The notes under the pieces were generated by a model. That model ran no database searches. It saw only the letters and a program-made list of their open reading frames with translations, and was not told where the DNA came from. Position numbers and translations under genes: made by a program. Shown here piece by piece: positions 33,322-39,685 of a DNA stretch of 39,685 nt (position 1 is the first letter of the stretch; the number at the start of each line of letters is the position of its first letter). This DNA is from an uncultured Roseburia sp. (lineage in GTDB: Bacteria; Bacillota; Clostridia; Lachnospirales; Lachnospiraceae). The DNA lies in assembly GCA_947174805.1 (NCBI GenBank), contig CAMWKH010000029.1, forward strand, positions 1 to 39,685, read 5' to 3'.

Positions 33322-34617
33322 ATGAAAACAGTTTATACATGCTTTTGTACAAGTGTGATTCATGAAGGGCATTTGAATATCATAAATGAGGCAAAAAAAT
33401 ACGGCCAGGTAATTATCGGCGTGCTCAGTGATGAATCCATGATTCGTTTTAATAAATTTCCCACAGTTACTTTGGAAGAGCGGGTGGAGATGGCAAAAAA
33501 TATTGAAGGCGTTTCCAAGGTGATTATTCAAAAAGAGATTATGTATGATGCCGTGATACATGAATTAAAACCGGATTACGTCATTCATGGAGATAACTGG
33601 AAGGGAGGCTCTATGCGGGCAATTCGCAACAACGTGGCATCTCTTTTGACAGAGTACGGTGGTCAGATTATAGATGTTCCTTACACACGCAGTGAAAAAA
33701 TCAAACATATAGACATGTGCGAAAATGAGCAGCTGGCTATGCCGGAGTACCGCCGTGGAAGATTGAAACAGTTTTTAAAGTTATGTCCCATAGTAAAGGC
33801 AATGGAAGTGCACAGCGGCCTTACAGGCTTGATTGTGGAGAAAACTGTGGTGGAGCACGACGGGGAGTATGACCAGTTTCAGGCGATGTGGATTAGTTCC
33901 CTCTGCGATTCCACTGCGAAAGGGAAACCGGATATAGAGCTGGTGGATATTACATCCCGCTGCAGGACCATCGACGATGTAATGGAAGTTACCACCAAAC
34001 CCATTATTTTTGACGGCGATACCGGCGGGCTGACGGAACATTTTGTGTATCTGGTAAGGACGCTGGAGCGTATGGGGGTTTCCGCAGTGATTATCGAGGA
34101 TAAAACCGGCCTTAAGAAAAATTCTCTATTTGGCACGGAGGTGGAGCAGACCCAGGAAACCATAGAAAATTTCTGCGAGAAGATTAAAGCCGGAAAAAAA
34201 GTACAGCTCTCGGAAGACTTTATGATCATTGCAAGAATTGAGAGCCTGATTTTAGAGCAGGGTATGGAAGACGCCCTGAATAGGGCCAGGGCTTTCCGGG
34301 ATGCCGGGGCGGACGGGATTATGATTCACAGCCGGAAAAAAGAGCCGGATGAGATTCTTGAATTTTGCGATAAATTCCGGGAAGAGGATAAGGAGACGCC
34401 TATTGTGGTAGTGCCTACCTCCTTTAATGTGATTACGGAGGAGGAGCTGGCTAAGCACGGGGTAAATATTGCCATATATGCAAACCAGCTTACCAGAAGC
34501 GCATTCCCTGCCATGCAGCAGACTGCGGTGGATATTTTAAAATATCACAGGGCAAAGGAAGTGGACGCTCGTCTGATGCCTATCAAGGATATCATTTGTT
34601 TGATTGATGAATTGTAA
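33322..34617 (+). CDS. Fusion of TagD-like nucleotidyltransferase and phosphoenolpyruvate mutase
   Basis: A 431-residue bifunctional protein. Residues 1-130 are a cytidylyltransferase-like domain with TSVIHEGHLNI (HxGH at 14-17) and YVIHGDNWKGG. From about residue 150 the PEP mutase/isocitrate lyase barrel follows, with IIFDGDTGG and the diagnostic EDKTGLKKNS (259-268), which fits the EDK(x5)NS signature that separates PEP mutase from other superfamily members. The mutase turns PEP into phosphonopyruvate, the first step of nearly all phosphonate synthesis. Fusion to a nucleotidyltransferase is consistent with nucleotidyl-activated phosphonates used for glycan decoration. Confidence 0.93.
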   Translation: MKTVYTCFCTSVIHEGHLNIINEAKKYGQVIIGVLSDESMIRFNKFPTVTLEERVEMAKNIEGVSKVIIQKEIMYDAVIHELKPDYVIHGDNWKGGSMRAIRNNVASLLTEYGGQIIDVPYTRSEKIKHIDMCENEQLAMPEYRRGRLKQFLKLCPIVKAMEVHSGLTGLIVEKTVVEHDGEYDQFQAMWISSLCDSTAKGKPDIELVDITSRCRTIDDVMEVTTKPIIFDGDTGGLTEHFVYLVRTLERMGVSAVIIEDKTGLKKNSLFGTEVEQTQETIENFCEKIKAGKKVQLSEDFMIIARIESLILEQGMEDALNRARAFRDAGADGIMIHSRKKEPDEILEFCDKFREEDKETPIVVVPTSFNVITEEELAKHGVNIAIYANQLTRSAFPAMQQTAVDILKYHRAKEVDARLMPIKDIICLIDEL

Positions 34618-34642
34618 ATTTCAGAGGGGACGGGATATCGGT

Positions 34643-35764
34643 ATGAAAGCAGAAAAATTGTTTGAAATTATTGGTTCGGATTTTTACACAGGGGTGCCGG
34701 ATTCCCAGTTACGGCCCCTCTGCGATTTTTTGATGGAGCGGTTTGGAATTGATGCAGAGCATCATGTAATTGCGGCAAATGAGGGAAACTGTGCGGCTCT
34801 TGCGGCAGGGTATCATTTAGCCACAGGGAAGACCCCGGTGGTTTATATGCAAAACAGCGGGGAAGGGAATATTATAAATCCTGCGGCATCTCTTTTGCAT
34901 GAGAAGGTATATGCCATCCCCTGTCTTTTTATCGTTGGATGGCGGGGAGAGCCGGGAATCCATGACGAACCCCAGCACATATACCAGGGGGAAGTTACCG
35001 TAAAGCTTTTGGAGGATATGGGCATCCCTTCCTTTGTCATTGGGAAAGAAACTACAGAGGAACAGGTGAGGGCGGCAATGGATGAGTTTCGGGATGTGCT
35101 TTCCTCCGGGAAAGACGCTGCTTTTGTCATCCGAAAAGGCGCATTAACCTATGAAGGTAAGGTTAAATATGAAAATGAGAACTGCATGAAAAGGGAAGAG
35201 ATTATTCGGCATATTGTGGAAGTATCAGGCAGCGACCCTGTGGTATCCACAACAGGAAAGGCCAGCCGGGAATTGTTTGAAATCCGGGAAGAAAAAGGAC
35301 AGAGCCATAAATATGATTTTCTCACAGTGGGCTCTATGGGACACAGTTCTTCAATCGCCCTTGGGGTTGCCGCTCACAAGCCGAATACAAAAGTATGGTG
35401 TATTGACGGGGACGGGGCAGTGTTAATGCACATGGGGGCTATGGCTGTTTTGGGGGCCAATGGGCCCAAAAATCTGGTGCATGTGGTAATTAACAACGGA
35501 GCCCATGAAACCGTGGGGGGGATGCCCACAGTGGCACAGCAGATTGACTTGGTTGGCATTGCAAAATCCTGCGGATATCCATTTGGAGTCTGTGTGGATA
35601 ATTTTGAAGATTTGGATAAAGAGCTTGTAAAGGCAAAACAGAGAAATGCTTTAAGCTTCATTGAAGTAAAATGCGCCGTTGGTGCCAGGGAGGATTTGGG
35701 ACGGCCTACCACAACCCCATTGGAAAATAAGAAGAATTTTATGGAGTATCTGCAGGGACTATGA
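34643..35764 (+). CDS. Phosphonopyruvate decarboxylase
   Basis: About 373 residues from the ATG at 34643 (MKAEKLFEIIGSDFYTGVPD). An earlier ATG at 34604 overlaps the PEP mutase gene and adds 13 residues unlike the family. The protein is a TPP enzyme with VPDSQLRPLCDF at the N-terminus, AANEGNCAALAAGYHLATGK with the cofactor-activating Glu, and the TPP/metal motif GDGAVLMHMG through VVINNGAHETVGG. It decarboxylates phosphonopyruvate to phosphonoacetaldehyde and pulls the unfavourable mutase step forward. The pairing with the preceding gene makes the function secure. Confidence 0.93.
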   Translation: MKAEKLFEIIGSDFYTGVPDSQLRPLCDFLMERFGIDAEHHVIAANEGNCAALAAGYHLATGKTPVVYMQNSGEGNIINPAASLLHEKVYAIPCLFIVGWRGEPGIHDEPQHIYQGEVTVKLLEDMGIPSFVIGKETTEEQVRAAMDEFRDVLSSGKDAAFVIRKGALTYEGKVKYENENCMKREEIIRHIVEVSGSDPVVSTTGKASRELFEIREEKGQSHKYDFLTVGSMGHSSSIALGVAAHKPNTKVWCIDGDGAVLMHMGAMAVLGANGPKNLVHVVINNGAHETVGGMPTVAQQIDLVGIAKSCGYPFGVCVDNFEDLDKELVKAKQRNALSFIEVKCAVGAREDLGRPTTTPLENKKNFMEYLQGL

Positions 35765-35797
35765 TTTGTAACAGTATTTGAGGAGAATATTTAGTGG

Positions 35798-36265
35798 ATG
35801 ATAATCAATAATCAAAATAGTATGTACCTATATTTTCATATGATAAATGAATTACAGCCGGATTCCATGCTGGATGCAGGAATGTTTTTAAAACGTGTCG
35901 GCAGTGTGTCCAGGCAGATGATGGGCTGTGGAATTTCAGAAGATGTCCGTCTGGATGGAATTGATTTTTTTCCGGAGCTGCAACTCCCGGTTTGGAAAAC
36001 TATATATAATGAAATATATCAGGGGGAGAGACTTTCTGAGATACAAGTGGTGACCAATTATGAACTGGGTATTTTGCTGGGGAGTGATTCATTAAAGGGC
36101 ATAGTATCGTGTGAAGAGTTACTTTCATGGATGGGCAGCAGGGTATCCGGACTTTTGGTTGATTCCTATTTGAAAGAAAATGTGAAAAAATTGTCCGGTG
36201 TAAATGTACAGGAAATAACAGTAGAAGGGGAAGTCTATTATTTCATAGACTATAGGAGCAGATAA
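35798..36265 (+). CDS. Small protein of unknown function upstream of glycosyltransferases
   Basis: A 155-residue soluble protein. SMLDAGMFLKRVGSVSRQM resembles the first motif of a Rossmann or methyltransferase-like fold but is too short and diverged to assign. No catalytic motif, membrane segment or signal is evident. GAGGAG lies 12 bases before the chosen ATG at 35798. The stop overlaps the ATG of the next gene (TAATG), so it is probably made together with that glycosyltransferase and may assist it. It is likely a real gene because of the coupling and the coding-like composition. Confidence 0.6.
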   Translation: MIINNQNSMYLYFHMINELQPDSMLDAGMFLKRVGSVSRQMMGCGISEDVRLDGIDFFPELQLPVWKTIYNEIYQGERLSEIQVVTNYELGILLGSDSLKGIVSCEELLSWMGSRVSGLLVDSYLKENVKKLSGVNVQEITVEGEVYYFIDYRSR

Positions 36266-38214
36266 TGGATACCAGAATGTATGTTATGACGCATAAAAGT
36301 ATACAAAAGCTTCCTGATGATACGTATATCCCTTTTCATGTGGGAAAGAAAGGAAAAATGGATTTAGGGTATCCGGGAGATGATACAGGAGAAGAGATTT
36401 CTGAGAAAAATCCCTATTACTGTGAATTGACGGGGATGTATTGGATTTGGAAAAACGTTACATGTGATATTGTGGGAATCTGCCATTACAGACGTTTTTT
36501 TGTAAAAGAAGATGAATTGTTAAGCAAATCTTATATAGAAATGTTGATGAAAAATTACTCTGTTATTGTCCCTGACAGTGCCTGCGTGCCTAAGGGCAGC
36601 AGGGTTTACGAACATTATGCTTCCCGGCATTACGGAAAAGATTTGGATTTGTGCCGTGAGGTAATTCAGGAAAATTATCCGGAATATTTGGATGCTTTTG
36701 ATTTCTCCATGGATTCTATCTTAGTTTCTATGGGCAATATGTGGATTACCAGAAAGGATGTATACGACAGATATTGCCAATGGCTTTTTGATATTCTTTT
36801 TGAGGTTGAGAAGAGGCTGGATATGATAGGATATGATTCTTATCAGCAGAGAGTGTTTGGATTTCTTTCTGAAAGGCTGTTCCGTGTCTGGTTATTGATG
36901 CAGCAGGAAAACATTCGGGAAGAAAAAGTAGAATTAACAGAAATTGATGTGTTGTGGAAGAAAAAAAGGTTGAAAGAGTTGAAAAGGTCAGGAGAAGAAG
37001 CTGTTCGGCCGCCAAAAAGATTACTGTTTTTGTCCGGCCTGGATGAAACTTTAGATTTATTTACAGAGGAATTAAATCATGCATTTGTGCAGCTGGGGTA
37101 TGAAACACTAAAATTAGATGTGAGAAATTTGCATGATGACTGGGCAAGACTGGCACAGTTTATCAAAGAGCCGGTCATAGCTGCAATCACCTTTAACAGC
37201 CTTGGCTTTAACATGGAATTGGTGGAAGGACAAAATATATGGGAACAGTTAAATATACCATGTATTAACATATTAGTGGAACATCCCTGCTGTTATCACG
37301 GCGCTTTATTGAAGGCACCTTTTAACGCTGTTGTTTTATGTGCAGACCAAAATCACATGAAGTATGTCGGGATGAATTATCCAAATATTTCTGTAACAGG
37401 ATTTTTGCCAAATGCAGGCTGTATTCAGATAACTCCATATAAAAATATGGAAGAACGAAAAATTGATGTACTTTTTGCAGGAGATTTATTTGTGCCTGAA
37501 AATGAAAAAACACAAATTAGTCTTTTTACACATCCTGTCATTAATGCAAAAAAAATGTCGAAGGAAATATTGCAGGATTTACTGGAAAATCCATCTTATA
37601 CAACAGAAGAGATTGTGTTAAAATGGTTAGGCGGACATGATGTGCATTTGACAGGTGAAGATTTTTGCCTTCTCATGGCAGATATCCATGATATGGAAAA
37701 AACAGCGGTGTCCTGTTTTTGTGAACAGGTACTAAAAAGTTTGGTTGATTCTGGAGTGAAAATTACTGTATATGGAAAAGGATGGGAGAAATGTGATTGG
37801 ATAAACCATCCTAATTTAACCTATGAAGGCGCAATGCCGGCAAAAAAAGTGTTGGAAGAAATGAATGATGCCAAAATTATTTTAAATATTTTAAGATGGT
37901 TTAAGGATGGGACACAAAGCAGTGTATTTGATGGAATGCTGGCAGGAGCGGCGGTGGTTACAGACACATCAAAATATATGGTTGAGAACTTTAGAGAAAT
38001 TGAGAAATTGTCGGATGGATCAGGATATTCTACCGCAGATGCTGAGATAGTGTTTTTTGAACTGGATAAAATTCAGGAACTGGAAGAAAAGGTGAAGTAT
38101 TTGTTGGGACATTTGAAAGAAGCCCAGAGAATTGCAGAACACGGTTACCAGCGGGCAAAGAAACAGCATACATGGGATGTAAGGGCACGGGAAATAGAAG
38201 AAGCACTGTTTTAA
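36265..38214 (+). CDS. DUF4422 domain fused to CgeB-like glycosyltransferase
   Basis: A 649-residue two-part protein. Residues 1-235 are a DUF4422 domain, a glycosyltransferase-related family in polysaccharide loci: MYVMTHKSI at the start, YYCELTGMYWIWKN, then VGICHYRRFF. From about residue 250 a CgeB/DUF3880-like glycosyltransferase follows: LFLSGLDETLDLFTEELNHA, NILVEHPCCYHGAL, VLFAGDLFVPENE and a C-terminal GT-B part (ITVYGKGWEKCDW, LNILRWFKDGTQSSVFDGML). Two transferase-like parts in one chain suggest successive sugar additions. It has no membrane segment. The next gene is related to its second half. Confidence 0.82.
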   Translation: MDTRMYVMTHKSIQKLPDDTYIPFHVGKKGKMDLGYPGDDTGEEISEKNPYYCELTGMYWIWKNVTCDIVGICHYRRFFVKEDELLSKSYIEMLMKNYSVIVPDSACVPKGSRVYEHYASRHYGKDLDLCREVIQENYPEYLDAFDFSMDSILVSMGNMWITRKDVYDRYCQWLFDILFEVEKRLDMIGYDSYQQRVFGFLSERLFRVWLLMQQENIREEKVELTEIDVLWKKKRLKELKRSGEEAVRPPKRLLFLSGLDETLDLFTEELNHAFVQLGYETLKLDVRNLHDDWARLAQFIKEPVIAAITFNSLGFNMELVEGQNIWEQLNIPCINILVEHPCCYHGALLKAPFNAVVLCADQNHMKYVGMNYPNISVTGFLPNAGCIQITPYKNMEERKIDVLFAGDLFVPENEKTQISLFTHPVINAKKMSKEILQDLLENPSYTTEEIVLKWLGGHDVHLTGEDFCLLMADIHDMEKTAVSCFCEQVLKSLVDSGVKITVYGKGWEKCDWINHPNLTYEGAMPAKKVLEEMNDAKIILNILRWFKDGTQSSVFDGMLAGAAVVTDTSKYMVENFREIEKLSDGSGYSTADAEIVFFELDKIQELEEKVKYLLGHLKEAQRIAEHGYQRAKKQHTWDVRAREIEEALF

Positions 38215-38278
38215 TCTTTCTATTTATGCAAATAGTATAAAATTTGATGATGTGAAGTTTAAGGAGAGTATTTTGTTA

Positions 38279-39685
38279 ATGACAAGGGTAAATTGTAGGT
38301 TAAAGGTAAGGCAAGAGGATGAAGCGCTTTTTTATCAGGCAGAAAAAAATAATTTGGATTTTGAAAAATGTAAGGGGATTTTGTGTTTGCAGCCAATCAA
38401 TCCTGATAAGGCAAAAGCAGGCGTTGTGGATGATTTGTGGAAAGAAGTCTATGAAGAATGTTATCTTGTTTCCAGATACAAAAATGTTCTTTTAAAATGG
38501 GATAGGTTTAATTTTTTGATTGAAAATATACTGGAAAAAGCAGAAATTTGTAATAGAAAACAGGAGGCAGTGGCATTGATGGAACAAATGTTGCTTCGTT
38601 CTGAGGAATACTTGTGGATTGAGGAGGCGAGCTGTCCTGTATTGCTGTATAAAAGTGATGATGTTTGTCATAATGTGCTGAATATTTTTGCAGAGCAGCT
38701 GGGTGCTGCATTTGAAAGAGCGGGTCAGGAAGTTGAATATTTTGATACGGAAGCAGAAGAAATCAATGAGTTAAACAGATTTAGGGGCAGACATTTTCGG
38801 GCAGTAATTGGAATGCAAACCTACCTTTTTGGGGTGAGGATGATGGACGGAAGTTATCTGCATGATTATATGATTGGACCTAAATTTAATTTCATATTTG
38901 ATCATCCGGTTTGGATGAGGCATCATTTAACAAATGTACCTAAGAACTTTTATGTTATTACCCATGATATAAATTATGTACAATTTACACAACAATATTA
39001 TCACCATAAAACTTATCTGTTGCCGCCGGCCGGACAAATGGTAACAATAGAAAACTTAACGAAAATATATGATATATCTTTTATCGGAACCTATGGTGAT
39101 TACTGGAATCAGGTATTACTTATCCATCAAATGCCAAGGGAAATCCGTTTTATTGCAAATCGTTTTTTGCTGGAATTGCGGAAAAATACAAATTTTACAG
39201 CAGAAGAGGCATTGGCGGAGGTTTATCGCAAAAAGGGGTATGAGCCAACGAATGAAGAATTTTTGGAAATGCTTTGGGAGCTTTACAGGCCATATTTTTG
39301 TGCTGTGTATTATTACAGGCATTGTGTTATTAAAAGTTTGTTGGATGCAGGATTACGGGTGGACGTTTTTGGAGAAACGTGGCAAATGTCTCCTTTAAGT
39401 GTGTACCCGAATTTGGTATGCCATCCAAATGTTAGATATGAGGAAGCCGTACGGATTTGGCAGCAGTCGAAGATGTCTCTTAACATAATGTCTGGGCATA
39501 AAGGGGGATTTACTGAGCGGATGGCCAATATTATGCTTTGTAAAACAGTGTTGGTAACAGATGATACCTCGTATTTACATGGCAGATATGCATCGGATGA
39601 GGATTTAATTGTTTTTCGGTTGGATGAGTTAAAGACATTGCCTCAGAAGCTGAAAATGTATCTGGAAAATGAAGAGAAACGGCAT
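38279..39685 (+). CDS. CgeB-like glycosyltransferase (partial, runs off the window)
   Basis: An open frame of 469 codons continues to the window end without a stop. It resembles the second half of the preceding protein: FIFDHPVWMRHHL, then YVITHDINYVQF, DISFIGTYGDYWNQ, and a GT-B C-terminal part (VDVFGETWQMSPL, SLNIMSGHKGGFTERMANIM). The start is ATG 38279 or TTG 38273; AAGGAGAG at 38261-38268 is better spaced for the TTG. The 64 bases before it are AT-rich and hold no terminator, so it probably belongs to the same transcript. It is likely a glycosyltransferase for the same glycan. Confidence 0.75.
   Translation, partial: MTRVNCRLKVRQEDEALFYQAEKNNLDFEKCKGILCLQPINPDKAKAGVVDDLWKEVYEECYLVSRYKNVLLKWDRFNFLIENILEKAEICNRKQEAVALMEQMLLRSEEYLWIEEASCPVLLYKSDDVCHNVLNIFAEQLGAAFERAGQEVEYFDTEAEEINELNRFRGRHFRAVIGMQTYLFGVRMMDGSYLHDYMIGPKFNFIFDHPVWMRHHLTNVPKNFYVITHDINYVQFTQQYYHHKTYLLPPAGQMVTIENLTKIYDISFIGTYGDYWNQVLLIHQMPREIRFIANRFLLELRKNTNFTAEEALAEVYRKKGYEPTNEEFLEMLWELYRPYFCAVYYYRHCVIKSLLDAGLRVDVFGETWQMSPLSVYPNLVCHPNVRYEEAVRIWQQSKMSLNIMSGHKGGFTERMANIMLCKTVLVTDDTSYLHGRYASDEDLIVFRLDELKTLPQKLKMYLENEEKRH

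Noticed and set aside
1-39685. CRISPR arrays, tRNA, rRNA, riboswitches, insertion sequences
   Set aside because: No regularly spaced repeats, no cloverleaf-like or rRNA-like sequence, no transposase motifs or terminal inverted repeats were found on reading both strands. The longest gaps between genes are under 200 bases.

Overview
This 39.7 kb window looks like a glycan-modification island from a Clostridia genome, most probably Lachnospiraceae. The evidence is moderate GC by eye, strong GGAGG-type ribosome binding sites, some TTG/GTG starts, the two AAA-ATPase/nuclease families at the left end, and the mix of LicD, DUF115 (MptE-like), DUF1919 and DUF4422 proteins. Almost everything right of 4.6 kb is on the + strand in tightly packed or overlapping genes. 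No protein shows a signal peptide or a run of membrane segments, so no flippase, polymerase or exporter is visible. This fits a cytoplasmic glycosylation island, for example for flagellin, but the acceptor is not in the window.

Layout. (1) 1-4.6 kb: the tail of a LicD gene, then a minus-strand group holding a PseG/SpsG-like hydrolase, an intact AAA ATPase-nuclease, and a second ATPase-nuclease broken by one stop codon and two frameshifts. (2) 4.7-8.9 kb: LicD, a HisC-like aminotransferase, a fused cytidylyltransferase/Gfo-Idh oxidoreductase and a methyltransferase; together they look like a set that makes and transfers a CDP-activated small group. (3) 8.85-16.1 kb: two paralogous DUF115 proteins flank a methyltransferase, a pyruvate-type aldolase, a CMP-sugar synthetase, a split transketolase and a KdsC-like phosphatase. 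This set suggests a CMP-activated ulosonic acid or ketose route that I cannot match to a described pathway. (4) 16.1-16.6 kb: remnants of a B12-binding radical SAM protein and a methyltransferase. (5) 16.6-27.4 kb: a legionaminic-acid-like pathway (sugar amidotransferase, PtmE-like guanylyltransferase, LegG, LegC, LegH, LegI, LegF). A nucleotide-sugar dehydrogenase and an SDR enzyme sit where the LegB dehydratase would be expected. A DUF1919 pseudogene and a LegG fragment interrupt the series. (6) 27.4-29.5 kb: a CBS / SGNH-like / citrate-lyase-ligase-like gene split in frame at a run of ten G. (7) 29.6-35.8 kb: after a terminator and a near-consensus promoter, a phosphonate operon with metallophosphoesterase, SDR, LicC-like nucleotidyltransferase, an unassigned NAD enzyme, a cytidylyltransferase-PEP mutase fusion and phosphonopyruvate decarboxylase. 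(8) 35.8 kb to the end: a small unknown protein, a DUF4422-glycosyltransferase fusion, and a CgeB-like glycosyltransferase running off the window.

Reading: the locus seems to make several unusual activated building blocks (a legionaminic-like sugar, a second CMP-activated keto sugar, CDP- or CMP-linked alcohols or phosphonates) and to carry transferases for them (DUF115, LicD, CgeB-like). Two G10 tracts, both at reading-frame breaks, together with several decayed genes suggest that the glycan structure varies, by slipped-strand phase variation and/or by gene loss. Sequencing or assembly error in homopolymers is the main competing explanation and cannot be excluded from the sequence alone.
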